Below, one piece after another: positions 28,901 through 43,900 of a stretch of 64,000 nt of DNA. The stretch covers positions 27,061,572-27,125,571 of the forward strand of contig CM025853.1 of assembly GCA_003952965.2 (NCBI GenBank), read 5' to 3'. The notes under the pieces were generated by a model, which was given only the letters and a program-made list of their open reading frames with translations, had not been told where the DNA came from and ran no database searches. Each line of letters begins with the position of its first letter. The stretch's first letter is position 1. Source of the DNA: Morella rubra (Eukaryota; Streptophyta; Magnoliopsida; Fagales; Myricaceae). Position numbers and translations under genes: made by a program.

Positions 28901-31900
28901 AGCTATTCCCTTGTGGCTGGTATCGTGTATTTAGAAAAAGAGTGACATACTAAGCGTATAGAGGCCATAGAGCTTCCTTTGTATGCACTTCAGATGATTT
29001 TCTCGAGGGTTTTTATTTATTTGATTTATGCACCTCTTGCTTCTCTCTAAAACCTGCACCTCTCGCTTTTCTCTGATGGTTTCTTTGATGGATCTCTAAT
29101 TTGATTGGAAAAAACTACTAAAAATAGTTTCCTCCCTTGTTTTAATATATATGCATTTGAAAAACGAGTTGGCAAAATCCAATTTGTCGGACACGTATGA
29201 TGACAAGCCCAAGGAAATTCCTGGAAAAAAACTTGAGCTACATGTTAGTCTCTTGTACTCTTAAGACAAACTTTTGTGTAAGCTGCATATGCACTAACGT
29301 CAAGCACATTAAGGATTTCTGTTGAGTATTTGTGGACTTTGAACCATTTTTATTTCTATTTGAATAAACATTTCACATTTGTTAGTTGTTATAATGAAAC
29401 TCCGCTGCTTGTATGTGCATTGCATTGTTTTCTCTACTCTCATGAACACAACTCTGTCCTCACTGCAGTGCTACTAACTTGAAGTATGCAGATTGGGAAT
29501 GTCTAGTTGATCATGTTTTTTTATGTCATATAACTTGACATATTTTTGGAAATTTATGTTATGAAGGTGGCTATTTTGCTGGCTTATTTATTTATTTTTA
29601 TCTATTGTCATGCCAAGATTTTGATCAGTTATCCGCCCATCCAAGTAATATATCTCTGTATATGATTGTAGGAGCATATAAAATTTAAGGAGCCTACATC
29701 ACTCTTTGAACACTTCATCATTGTGGGGATTCATCCAGATGCTAATCTTGAGGTTGTGGAGGAGGCATTTGCTAAGAGGAAGAAATGGGAGTTTGAAATG
29801 GAAAAGTCTGAAATATTAGATTCTAAAATGCTGCAGTATCGGGGGGCTTCAAATCCAACATTGGAACCTCAGGTTGAGTGCATGAATAAACCCTGGAACT
29901 CTTTTTACTATTCTCAATAATATGTGATCTGAAATGTCTGGGTCATGATTTTTCGTGCACACTATTTTCTGCGAATGAAAAACAAAGATCACTTTTTCAC
30001 AGCTATCTTCTGTGTTGCTTTATGCTTTGTAAATAGGAGCCATTTGATATTTTGGTGCAAGTAGCATTTATTTCACTAGAGTCCATTTGTACATTTCTTG
30101 GCCATAATTGGATTTTTCTGAACTTCTCTTCTATCTTTGTTTTAAGGATATATGGTTTTATGTGTGCAAGTAGCATTTATTTCACTAGAGTCCATTTGCC
30201 GGCTACATTTCTTGGCCATAATTGGATTTTTCTGAACTTCTCTTCTATCTTTTGTTTTAAGGATATATGGTTTTATGTGTTTTCAACAATTTATCTTTTG
30301 GTCCTCTTCTCTATTGGCATTGGACTTTGGAAATTTCTGAGGTCTCGAGTATGTTGGTTGATTCTTATTCTACAATTCACTTGGTTCATATCTTCTTTGA
30401 GGTTGTGAAAATTTTCAATTGATTTTGTTTAGGAACACGAACTGTCAAACATATGTTGGAACATGAATTATTAGTCATTTACATTGGTTTCCTGTGTTTT
30501 TAATAGATTATTTGCAACAAAAGTTGTTTTTGTCCATTGATTTATTATGGGGTTGGAGTTTGATCCCTACCAAAATTCTGCTGTTCTTATTTTCTGCATG
30601 ATGTTTAGTACCACAGATATTTTAGTAAGTTACAGTAGAGACACTGGTTTGGAATTATAGCTCCATATTTTTGGCTGAGGAGATGTTAAAGTAGTAAACA
30701 TTACTATGTCCTTCGGATATTCATTTATGCCACAATGTGTGGACCTTGTGTAAATTTTATTCTTTGGGCTGTGTTTTAAGAGACCTTTCATGGAGAAGTA
30801 GAAATGTATACCTTAAGTTATTGTAATATGTGGTACTACATTTAAAATTCAAAACATCATAGCTCTAGTGATGGCACGTGCATATATGTCGAGTTATTTC
30901 TTAAGTGCTAAAATACAGACAAAAAATTGTAGAAGTTGAAATTTAACAACTGAGTGGTGTTTATTATCTGTGGTGGAACACTTCTATGTATCTTCTCAAA
31001 AACATCTTGCTGTGAATTTTCATTTTGATATTTTAATCAGTCTTAACATCCTTGTTTGGACGCTTTTGTGCTGGATATATGGGAGACTTTATTTGGATGC
31101 TTCTTCTAATTCTAAGACTTGGACTTTGGAAAAATCTGCTCGAGAGTTGTATCTGTTGCTTAATGGCTGCCTAAATTCTGTTTAGCTATTTTAGAAAGGG
31201 ATACTAAGGTGGAAGAACGATATACAAGTATGAAAACTGTTAAGACTTTAAGCTTCCCAAAACGGAAAAGATGGGGGGTTGGGGGAGAATCTTTCTACAT
31301 TAGAGTGAATAAAATGAATGAGGCCACTGGTTCTCTTTCTTGAAGATACGTGCTTCAATGTGTTTGCTCGTAGGTCTTATTGATAGCTAATTGAGAAACC
31401 TTCTTGTCAATGAAAAATGCATTATCTGCCTAAAACACACTAACACCCTAGCCAAAGCAAAGGTTGCAAGCATTGAGAATTTTTTTTTTCATTTTTTTTC
31501 TTGAAGGTGAAGCATCAAGAAGAATGAACATAACCTACACAATCTTGCTGGATGAGATTTCTACATTAATAGATGAACCAGATATTCTTCACCTACTCAA
31601 GTGTGTGAGAAATACTTTGTTGCTTTGAACTGGAAATTTTTTGTGCACGTGTGCTTTCTTTGTGCTTGGCTTTGGCATGCAACTTCCACAGGCAAACATA
31701 GTTTGAGTCTTGGAAAATGAATATTCATTCAGAAGTTACAATGGGAGTAGGTTATGGTTGTCTAGGTTTGTCTAAGCGACAATGGGAATTAAATTGATGA
31801 TGCCTTACCTCATTTTAGATATGATGAATGAGTTTGGAATTGGGGAGGATGAGATCAAAGTAATTTAAGGCCTGGTACTAATTTAAACCCAGATGAGGTT

Positions 31901-34900
31901 ATTCATCTTTAGTTTGGGCACTGTTTTCCTTTGAAAGGGTATTTCTCAATTGTTGTTCCCTCAAATATAGCCTCATTAACTCCTTTGTGATCATCAAAGT
32001 TTTGAGGCTTATAGAAATAGGTATTCGATAGGTCATCTTCTCCCTTGTTGGTGTTCCATGTGTCGGTGATACTAGTGCTAGCTATTGGTGCAACCTATGG
32101 CTATGTTTGGTTAACATTTTTGGGTTTCAAACCAAAAATTTCATCCAAACACTAAAAGCTTTTCACTTTCCCAAATTTCATCTCGCCATTAATCATGATT
32201 TCTGTGACAAAAATACACAAAAACCAAAACAACCTTCACAAAAACTCAAAAACAACTCATCTCACCAAAATTTTCCTCGTAAGGCATACCCCTTCACTTC
32301 CACAAACCCGAGAAAATATTTCAAAAAATTATTTTTCCATGGGTCCCATGATTTTTTTTCAAACTTTGGTTGATCCAAAATGAAAATGCTTTTTTCTGTG
32401 TTCAGCCACGATTCTAGTTCCTTTTTACCATTGTTTCAAGTGAAAAAGGGAAAGGCGAAGTTGCTTCGGCTAGGAACCCTTCTGACCTAAGCTAGGCCAT
32501 TCTATGGGTCGATTGACTTGCCAATGCTACGTAGGAAAGAGGACTTGGACGAGGCTTTTCTAGGGCAGGGAGGGCCATGAGAGAGGTTTTCCTACTATCT
32601 ACTGCTAGAAGCAATCGGTAACAGAATTAGAGGAGCAGCCAAAGGGGCACTGAGTTGCATCTTAAAAGCAGTACAATCTGATCGTCCCTTGCAGCATCTA
32701 TAAGATACAGCAAGCAACAGCTACTGTAATGCTATTTATACATATATTTATCTGTATTCAGGCCACCCAAAAGACACATTTTAAAAGAATTTCTTCATGA
32801 TTACAGAAAACTGAAATATTTTCCTATCCACACAAAGCCTGTAGTTCAGTCTATGTTTTTCCCTCTTCTCTGTCTTTGCTATTTCATGCATAGCATGCTT
32901 GTCTTACTGAAAATTATGATGAACAATTAAAGAGGGATGTCTAGGAGTGGTAGGAGCGGTAATGCCTTGAAAGCTATTCCCTTGTGGCTGGTATCGTGTA
33001 TTTAGAAGAAGAGTAACATACTAAGCGTATGGAGGCCATGGAGCTTCCTTTGTATGCACTTCAGATGATTTTCTCGAGGGTTTTTATTTATTTGATTTAT
33101 GCACCTCTTGCTTCTCTCTAAAACCTGCACCTCTCGCTTTTCTCTGATGGTTTCTTTGATGGATCTCTAATTTGATTGGAAAAAACTACTAAAAATAGTT
33201 TCCTCCCTTGTTTTAATATATATGCATTTGAAAAACGAGTTGGCAAAATCCAATTTGTCAGACACGTATGATGACAAGCCCAAGGAAATTCCTGGAAAAA
33301 AACTTGAGCTACATGTTAGTCTCTTGTACTCTTAAGACAAACTTTTGTGTAAGCTGCATATGCACTAACGTCAAGCACATTAAGGATTTCTGTTGAGTAT
33401 TTGTGGACTTTGAACCATTTTTATTTCTATTTGAATAAACATTTCACATTTGTTAGTTGTTATAATGAAACTCCGCTGCTTGTATGTGCATTGCATTGTT
33501 TTCTCTACTCTCATGAACACAACTCTGTCCTCACTGCAGTGCTACTAACTTGAAGTATGCAGATTGGGAACGTCTAGTTGATCATGTTTTTTTATGTCAT
33601 ATAACTTGACATATTTTTGGAAATTTATGTTATGAAGGTGGCTATTTTGCTGGCTTATTTATTTATTTTTATCTATTGTCATGCCAAGATTTTGATCAGT
33701 TATCCGCCCATCCAAGTAATATATCTCTGTATATGATTGTAGGAGCATATAAAATTTAAGGAGCCTACTCACTCTTTGAACACTTCATCATTGTGGGGAT
33801 TCATCCAGATGCTAATCTTGAGGTTGTGGAGGAGGCATTTGCTAAGAGGAAGAAATGGGAGTTTGAAATGGAAAAGTCTGAAATATTAGATTCTAAAATG
33901 CTGCAGTATCGGGGGGCTTCAAATCCAACATTGGAACCTCAGGTTGAGTGCATGAATAAACCCTGGAACTCTTTTTACTATTCTCAATAATATGTGATCT
34001 GAAATGTCTGGGTCATGATTTTTCGTGCACACTATTTTCTGCGAATGAAAAACAAAGATCACTTTTTCAACAGCTATCTTCTGTGTTGCTTTATGCTTTG
34101 TAAATAGGAGCCATTTGATATTTTGGTGCAAGTAGCATTTATTTCACTAGAGTCCATTTGCCAGCTACATTTCTTGGCCATAATTGGATTTTTCTGAACT
34201 TCTCTTCTATCTTTGTTTTAAGGATATATGGTTTTATGTGTTTTCAACAATACTATCTTTTGGTCCTCTTCTTATATTGGCCAAGATACATTTCTTCGAG
34301 GTGAGTAATTGGTTGACTTAATATTACCACTGTTCTATGTTTCATCTTTTGAGGTCTACAGATACTTTTTAAGTATCCTCCTGGAAAGAGGTTAATGATG
34401 CGTCCAAAGGATCTAGCTGCCTTCTGCTTCCCTGGTGGGGTTAAGGTATGAACTTGCTTATTTCGTATGATGCTATGTGCATTCCCCCACACTAACGCGT
34501 TATGCATACGTGTTATTGCTTTCTTCTATTTTTCAGTTTTGCATTTAATTTCTAGGTTGTTTGCAAACATCTATTTATTGCTCAACACTTTTCTCAATCA
34601 AGATTGTCATAATACAGGCTCGTTTGATAGAGAGGACTCCATCCCTAAGTGAGCTGAATGAACTTGTTTATGGACAGGTATGCCCAACTAATGTTTAGTC
34701 TCCTGTATATCTTTCATCTACTGTGATATCAATAGTTTGCACCTTTGTGATATCTTCTTTCAGTTCATAAAATCTGTTCTTTTCTAATAGGGCACATTAT
34801 GAGCCCCCTAACACCCAAAACACACTGTGGTCTATGTTCTTACTATTTTTTGGTACGGTCATATATTATTAGGAGCAAGTGTAGCTTTTAAATATGCAAG

Positions 34901-37900
34901 ACAAATTTGATATAATAATGTAAGTAGTTGCGTATTCTTTTAGATTCAAATAATGTATAAACTTTAAATCTTCGAACGTTATGGATGCCTTATACTTTAG
35001 GACTTGACTTAATTTTTTTTCTTTTTCTTCTGGACCTCTTTCTTTCCTTTTTGTTTTCTTCATCGCTCTCTAAGAGTGCAACATATCTTTACTCCCTTTG
35101 TACTTTGGTTGTGGCCCCTGTAGGTGCTTCTTAATTTCATTTTTCAGTTACCAAAAGGAGAAACAGAGGGACTATCTAGAACTACTCAATTGGTATTAAT
35201 TAATAGAGTAGCTAATCACATTGAATTATTTGGGTTCAAGAGGAGCCCATGTATACATTTTTCACCTTTTGGCTCTAAGTAGTTACTTATACTAGAAATA
35301 GCGCTTGATGTAATCTTGGCCAGTAATCTTCTTTGAGAATTCATTGCAAGTTGATGTGCTACTTTCGCCTTTGTCTCCGTTTTATACTTGTACTTAGACT
35401 TTTCTTTTGGCTGTTACAGCCGAGTCATTATTTGTCATCTCTAGGATGCCCCAGAGAATCTTTGCTCGTGTCTTGTTGTAAAGTTGATATGATACTTCTG
35501 TCTTATTAACATATATGAGTACTTGAACTTTTTCTCATGTTAATACATTGGACCAAATAAATGATGCTTTTGTTACCATGTAATCTTTACAGGAGCATTT
35601 AAACAGAGACGATTTAGCATTTATTTTTTCACTCAAGGTATGTATTGCTTTCTGTTTTCCCCGGTACTGTCATTTGTATGTAGGTGCTGTTCTCCTACTT
35701 TCGCACTATACTTTTTATGTAGCCTTGTTATGTTGTTGCATGTGAGATTAATAATTTACACTGACTTTGTTTTATAACATTGTTCTGCTAGTCTTACCAT
35801 AGACAGTCTCTTACTTTTTTTTTGTAGCTCTTGTTGTTTTTGCTTTTTAACAACCAAACTGTCATATCATGCTTTGCCATACTTTTTCATCATGATTTAT
35901 GCAGTCTTTTTGCTCTTATAAGGTCATTATTGTACTTTTACGTTTAAATCTTTCCCCACTATAGATTTACATGGTGTTTGGGAACAAAATTTTAGTAAAA
36001 TTTTAAGAGTTGGTAAAAAGGTGAAGAGAGAGAATGAAAAAGTTGGTGAAAAAATGTAAAAAAGTGAAAAAAGTGGAAAAAGTTTGTGAAAAAGTGAAGA
36101 GAGAGAAAAATTGTAATGATGATAAAATTTCAGGGGTTAAAATTTTTGTTTCCCAAACACTATTTGGTTCTAAAAAGCTTGATTTGTTGGTAATCTTTCT
36201 AAAACATCATTTACTTTGGTGGGAAACATATTATAATGATTTCTTCTTCTTCTTTAAAGAGAGTAAGGATAACATGAGAAATTAAAAATAGTGCTTCCAC
36301 TTTTAGAAATTATGCAATTATTTTAGGATCTGTCAAAAAAGAAATGAAGGCTTACTTTTAGGACGAAGGGGTAATAATATGTATACGGGGAGTCCGCCTC
36401 TCTTTGTGGTGGCTTATCTTCCTATCTGTTTTCATCCATTCCATGAAGCAGTGTCACTATCACAGTCTTGTTTTGTTAAGTGGTAGGAGGTTCGAGTTCT
36501 GGGAACCTTGTACAACGATTTTTTTGTTTTGTAGGTGTAAAGGCTACATTTTGTTCATGGTTTTTGGATAGACTTCCAGTGAGGGAAGTTGTGAGTGATA
36601 TAGGCTTATACTTGTGTGCCCACTTTTTGATAAATTGGATTTATCATTTTCAACGTATGGTCTTCACTTATTGTCCTATTAACTTCTCTGATCAGTCCGA
36701 TTAACATTTTTTTGGTAGGTTGATAGGGTGAACTGAAACACTTTTTTATGTTTGTGGTTTAGCAGTGTTAATCCTTCTTTATTGAGGTCTTGCATTCAAC
36801 AAGGGGAGTGAGGTTGTGTCTTGAACAAGTGTAATAACCCCTTTCTGTCATATGAGTTATCTTTCTTTGACCGTAGCTATATTTGGTTTGTGGAAACATG
36901 CCAGACAATTATTGCATTTTCATTTATGTTGTGGCAATCAAATTCAGCAGACAGTCTGCAGGGAATTGACTCCGCGGGTTATTACGATGATAATAGCTGA
37001 AAACAAGGTGGCAATATTTGTTCCCAAAATCTGAGGGTAGCTTTATTATGAGGGCTTGATAGAGATGGTTTGGGGTATGAACTCTTCAGGTCATCTCGTT
37101 TTCCATTTCCTGCTTTGAGCCATGCGGGATGAGCGAGATTTTACCTACCTATCGCTGCTAGTGGTTAAAAACGTGGGACATGCATTTTGGATTCAGATGG
37201 GAGGTGGTGATCCCCTATTAGCTGATACCCCAAACACTGATATACTATACTGGAAGATGGCTCCATACCCTAGGATTAAGAGGTTGTGGGCTGGAAGCCT
37301 GATATCTTCACTCATTGTCCTATCAACTTCGGTCTTTCTTCTTTTGCCTTATCAACTCCGCGGAATTAACCCAACTAACTGGTTTTGACTACATGTATCC
37401 CAACTAACTGGGTTTGACTACATGTATCCTTGTATGCCACTTGGCCTTATTTAGGGCCATGTCCCAATTTACCTCTCTAACAATGGTCTCATTATAACTT
37501 GTACCCAGATCATTTTTGGCTGCTTGTTACTTGTTAAGAATATTATAGGCCACTAGGTATAGTTAATTGGTCCTGCAAAAACTGAAATTACTTTCAATTA
37601 CTTTGAATAAACTTGCGAAATTTGTTCCTTACAGGTTACTTGTGAGTTTGTATTTGTTTAAAGAGATATGTGATCTTGCTATCACTTGAAGAAAGGAAAA
37701 TAAAAACTGAAATATGATCTCCTGATGTGCATTATAATTCCTACGTTGTTCCCTAGTGCATTCTAATTTGTTCCTTTGAACTTCTTTTAGCTTAATGGTT
37801 TATGTGAGAAACAAGGGTAGCTGGTCACTGAAAAACTTTATGTGCCCTTGATCAGGTGGCAAACAATGCTACACTCTATGGTGTGTGTTTACATGTTCCT

Positions 37901-40900
37901 GAAATTGTTCAGAGGCCACCTGGTATCTTAGGCATCTCGTCACCTCTTTCTCGTCCATCTGGAGGATACAGGCGTTTTTTGGTTTCTGCACCTCGTTGCT
38001 ATTGTGTGCTCACAAGAGTTCCTTTCTTCGAGTTACACTATGAGATGTTGAACAGGTTCCCTAAAATTCCTTTAAAACTTCACTGTGACGATAAAATATA
38101 ATTGTTTTCCTATGAATACATTGCAACTCACTATATTTTACTTATCTGGATGCAGTATCATTGCACATGATCGTCTGAATCGAATAACAAAGTTTGTTAG
38201 TGAGCTGACTCTCACTGATTATGTGCCTTCAGCAACAAAATCGCATGATCAAATGAATGGGAATGTTGACTCCCCGGCTAGGGAGCATCCAAGTGATTTG
38301 ATGGCTTCTGCCATACCTGTTGACAGTGCACTGGCCCTTACTGCTGCTGCAGCAGGATTTATACCTGATGATGAGATCCCATCCTCTTTATTGAAGATAT
38401 GGGAACCTCAGTCCCCTGAAAGTGTCACCGTCAGTGAGGCTTCGGATTCTAGCCAAGTTAGTAGTAAGAATTCTCAATATTTTGATGAGTATGGCTTTGA
38501 GGGAGAAACTCGTTCAGAACCTTTAGAAAGAACATGTGGAGGCTATGAAAATGGTCAAACTTTGACGGAGGTAGGGACATCTTTCTCCTCTAGGAATCCA
38601 GCACTGGAGCGTCTTGGGAGTCCGGAATCCATATTCAGGTGATAAGAGTTATTGCGTTCATACTATTATCTGGGTTGTTTCATTTGGTGATAATGCTAAA
38701 ATCATGGAGTTTTGTTCAATGTAGTGTGTCCGGTTGTGATTCTATATGGCTAGGACTTGATAAATCTATGCAATTTTCATTTAATTAGAAGTTTTATCGT
38801 TCTTATCATAATTTTTCTGTTTTCTTTTATTGTGTGTCAGATAACTTGGTAGTTATCATCTTTGCTAGCATCTAAAGTACTTTTCTTTTATGGTATAATT
38901 TCAGTAATATATTACTGTTTTTGGCAGTCCAGCTAGAAGCGTCGCTTCAGAGGATGATGATGATGAGGCTTTTGCGAATTGGGATAAGGATTTTCGGGAT
39001 GACATAATAATGGAATGGGCTAAGGTTAGTTTGTCATAGTTGCCCATGTTTAGACATTTATTGGAGGTGAGAGGGTAATACAATTGCCATTTGGTATTTT
39101 TTTTTTTCTCCGTGGTTTATTTTGGCAGGAGAATAAGAACGATTTGCTACAGATAGTTTGTGGGTATCATGCTCTGCCTCTTCCTGAGCTAGGAAGTGAA
39201 TTAGTTTTCCAGCCTCTTGAGCATTTACAGGCTATTGAGTACAGGCGACCTCCAGTTGCTGCCCTTGGCTTACATGCAAAGTATATAGATTCACTTGAAG
39301 AAGCTGAGGTATTGCTTTGTGTAATGATCATCTAGAAAGCACATACGTCCACACATCACATCCTACTCACACGAGTCTGATATGCGTTTGTGTGAACATG
39401 AGTATGAAAAGTACAGTGTTGTCTGTGGGACATGTTGGCACTCAATTTGCAAGGTGTTGTGTTTATTTGTAAATTTGCTCCTTACATTCACCGTGTACTG
39501 TTGAACTTAATAAAGGTCAATGCAAAATTGGCTGCTGCTGAGGAAGCTCTTGCACTATCTGTATGGACAACTGCAACAATTTGTCGAGTGCTCTCCCTAG
39601 AAAGTGTAAGCACTATTATCTTGGCTTGAGTTAAGAATCTTCTTGGATTGGCTTTGAGCAGTTCTTTAATCACATATTGCTTTTTCCTTAAGAATTATTT
39701 CTGGTGAAATGGGTACGCATTTTTAGACTCTTCTTCGTGTGAATTTTCTTTGTCCTTTTCTTTCTTCTGATCAGTTTATTTTTAATGGTACATTTGTTTC
39801 CTTGTATATAAGGGAGATACCTGAGGATTTGCTACCCACTATGGGGTTTGGTAAAAGGGGTAGGAAGTCTTAAAAAAAAACTGACTGATATTTGAGAACC
39901 TCCGCAGTTTGTCGAATGACATCAAGTGCAGCCCTCCAATATGCTTTTATTAACATGATTGTTGCTATGCAAGCTCATAAACCAGGTTTTAAATCTAGGG
40001 AAGCTGAATTTGGTGCCTGATGCCACAAGTAATATGGCATTGCATTTTGTGAGATGAAATTAACTCCTGAATTGAGGTAGCTAAAGTTCATTGTGGTCAA
40101 GAGAAAAAGCAGAAAAGAGGGATTGATATCAACAGTATTGCTTTCATTTTCAGCTATGACATACATGTTTATTCCTCACATTCTCATTTCTCATGCCAAA
40201 TGTAGTGTTTTTCTACTGGTTATATAAGACAGGAAGTTATGTTTGGAGATGCCAGGCACGGGTGCTATGAGCTTTAGAGAAAGAGAGGAGAAGGGGGTGG
40301 GGGTGTGTGTGTGTTAAAGATTAGATGGGAAAGGAAAGGAAGTACTAGTGTTCTAATAATTGTTTGGCAGCAAACTGCAGAATCATCACCATGGTTGTAC
40401 CTAGGGGCATATGAGGGGCATGGTGCGCTTTTGAAGCCCACCCATTTTCTTGTAAAACACTAGAGGCTGTTGTTACTTCTCTTAAGGTAGTGTTTGCAAA
40501 CCAAGATTTTTTGAAAATTTTGGGAATGTTGTGAAGATTGAGGTAGATTAAAGTTTTATTGGATTTTGAGAAAGAAGTAGTGAAAAGTAGAATTTTTTGA
40601 GAGTGGGTGAAAAATTGAGAGAGGGATGATTTGAGTGAATATTTTATGTTTATTGTAATAGAAAGAGATTATTTGATAGGGAGAGAGAAATGATTTTGAA
40701 TTTTTATTATTATTATTTTCTTAACCAAAATTTTGAGTTAATTATGTTTGCATTCAAAATTTTGGATGGGTAAAATTTTTTCTAATATTTTGGCTTTTTG
40801 CAAACACTACAATATCCTTTATATGCGTTTGAATTAAGTTTTCATTGTATACTCAGATTTTTCTTAGCTGCTTGTTTATGCTGACCAAGGAAGTTTTGGT

Positions 40901-43900
40901 ATGGATGGTATTGTTTGTACTACCATAAACAGCATCTCTGTCGTCCCACTGGGGACCACCTCTTTCCTTAGCTTACTAGTTCTTGGCTTTCTTTCTGACA
41001 TCTGAATAAAGTCCTCCAAAAATTGCAAAAGAAGTAAGGGGTGGAAGTGCTAGTGAAACGTTACTCACTGGCAAAATACAAGGTATTGTTTGCTTGATAG
41101 ACTCTAGTTCTCAAATAAAATGGGAGAATATGACAACCTCTGCAAAAAACATCAAACTTTTGTTGACATTGATGTTCTGTGAAGATTTAGTCAATTTTTC
41201 CTATTTTTAATCGTTTCTACCGTTTCTGTTTTATTCATCTGATTATAGGCTACCATGCTACCATTTCAGCCATCATCAATTATAATGTGCTGCTTTTTAT
41301 TTATTTAAGAATATGATAAGTGGTGGTTCTTTCAGGTTTTGGCATTGGTTGCCGGGGTTTTATTGGAGAAACAAGTTGTGGTAGTGTGCCCAAATCTGGT
41401 GAGTTGATTCATTATTTGAAATAATTGTCAGCCCAGAGGTAAATAATTTTCTTGTGACTATGTTCTGTGCTTAGTGTTTCTTTGCAGCTTTTTTCCATTC
41501 TGGAATCTGGATGACTAAAATCTGATTCTTCTCATCAGATCTAGGCTCTGACACAATATTGAACTCATGCAGGGTGTTCTATCAGCTATAGTCTTATCTC
41601 TTATTCCTATGATTCGGCCATTTCAGTGGCAGAGTTTATTGCTTCCTGTAAGTTCTGTGGCACTCAGCAGCACTCTTGATTGTTTTGGAACTGTTAGTGA
41701 GAGAAATAGACCAGAGAAATGGAAAATGGAGTCACAGTATTTCCATCTATCTTTACCATTTACATGGTGCATTGAATATACAGGAATGCCTACATTCCGG
41801 TATAGGCCAACTCTTAGAATATTCTTATAGTTTATGTACCTATTTGGTCCCTGGGTTTTGACCCGTTTTAATCAATAGTCCTTGAGTTTTTTCAAATTGA
41901 TCATAATAGTCTTTGAGAATGAAATTTTAAGAGAATGACTTATTTGACAAAAATTATAAACTCAAGGACCTCTATGATTAATTTGAAAACCGAAGGACGA
42001 TTTGTTAAAAGGGGTCAAAGTCTAAGGACTAAATGGGTACTTTACCCTATTCTTATTCTATTAGCTGGCTTGGGACACCTAGCATTCTTTCTACCTCAGC
42101 ATGTCTATTTCTTATTTCTATTCCAACAGGAACAATTTACCCAACATAAAGCACTTTGGATATACCTAAAACCTTGAAATTAAACGAAGTGACAAATATT
42201 TCTTTCTGAAATATTTTAGAAAGAAAAAAGTTTCTGATCTGTTTGTAGAAGTTGTTTAATCCGCCTCACTCTTTTTTTAAAGAGAAATGTCTAGAGCTTG
42301 GCATATTACTTTCTTTACGGTGAGAGGTTTCAAGGGGAGAGAGAGAGAGAGAGAGAGAGAGAAGGAGTTGGACATGCTTGACCTATAAGTTGAGGCTGTT
42401 TCGACATGTTTATCAGCCAAAAAAGAATTCCTAAAGGAGCTTGCTCTTTATCAAAGAATTTAAATAACTTTTTCCGGAAGTGTTTTGGGTGTAATAATGC
42501 TGAAGTTTCCTTTTATGGGGCCCGATACTTACCTATTTGTGCTTTATCCAAAGCATGGAGTGTTTCTTTTACAGTTTCATATGGCTTGTTTGATTATGTT
42601 GCACTCTTCTATTCTTTCTGGAAAATGGGCAGCAAATGGAATAACACTTTTGAAAATCCAGTTTTAGGTTCCAAAAGATTAGAATCAGGCAAGAAATTTT
42701 GGATAAAAGGAAAAACAAGAATTTTAGTTTCACCTAAAAAAGGGAAAGGTTTGTAACACCATTAACAAGAAACACCACCCTGCGATTACTACCACTATTT
42801 ACTCTCCATTTAACCACAAGTACTGGTGCTGCCACCACAATTACTATTGTCTTCACAACCGTCAGTGCTAACCATAGCAGCCTATCTGTCCACCCATGCT
42901 ACAGCCATCTTGCCACTACAACCATTGTCCTATCTTTATCACCTCCCAAGGCATTCGCTTTAAACACCATGCTTTGACTCCAAAAACACTTTCCAGTTTC
43001 AGGAAATTGAAAATAAATTATGATAATATAACTAAATGAGACCACACTTCTAGGTTTTGGTCCTCTCCTAACGCCGGTTGCGTTGCCTTTCTCCTTTGGG
43101 AATTGTGTTCTACATGTGTTTTTACTTGGAGTACAGACACATTTGTGCTGTTCTGGTGTGCTGATTTTTTCACACTAATTAACTACTAACTTTTCCAGGT
43201 TCTACCAGGCAGGATGCTTGATTTTCTTGATGCTCCAGTTCCTTATATTGTAAGTATATTAACTAATATAAACGAAACCCAGATGTGTAGAATTTCTTTT
43301 TGTAGTCTACTTCTTTCGTGAGGTTTTAGAGCAAAGCGAGATCTTGTTTAATCTTTATGTTTTAAGGTTGTAGCAATCAAAATTTCTTCAGTTTTAATAA
43401 GCGAAATGGGGATTTGGGGCCATTATGTGAAGTATTGTTGAAGAACTTATATGCTGTCTTGAAGTTGAAATTGTGCCCATTTTTTGAGCCTGGGTTACAG
43501 GATGCAGGGGATTTACATATACTGGCAGGGTTTCAGGGCTTTCATTCCGAGTCTATTTTGATAGTCGTGTCACTTTTTTTAATGTGGCCTTTTGATGTTG
43601 TACTGCAGGTCGGTATACAACATAAACCCACTGATTTGAAGATGAAACCATCAAATATTGTTCACGTTAATGTGCTCAAAGACCAGGTTGGTTAGGGCCT
43701 TGCAACATACTTTGTTGGTTTTATACTGCATGTCGCTAGTTCAGAAGTCTATTGTCTTGGTAGTGTAATGGGTAAGGTTACTGGGGAAACTTGTCACACT
43801 AGAATAAGAATCCAGCAATAACTAGTTAGTCTAATATGCTTAAGAAAATTTGTGCGCTTAATATTTGTGATGCAGATTGCAGAATGTCCAGTACTTGTAT

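Larger units (their letters stand above)
26281..30317. repeat. Unit A of a ~4.07-kb tandem duplication inside the DENN gene
   Basis: Unit A starts 22 bases into intron 1, covers the intact exon 2 (29672-29872) and ends in the following intron. It matches unit B (30362-about 34265) along its length with an offset of 4,070-4,081 bases and only scattered substitutions and short indels, so the duplication is recent or technical. Unit A has an extra internal 109-bp repeat near its end that unit B lacks. Confidence 0.93.

Noticed and set aside
36034..36285. 83-codon Lys/Val-rich frame
   Set aside because: It is made by the purine-rich interior of the MITE at 35974-36160.
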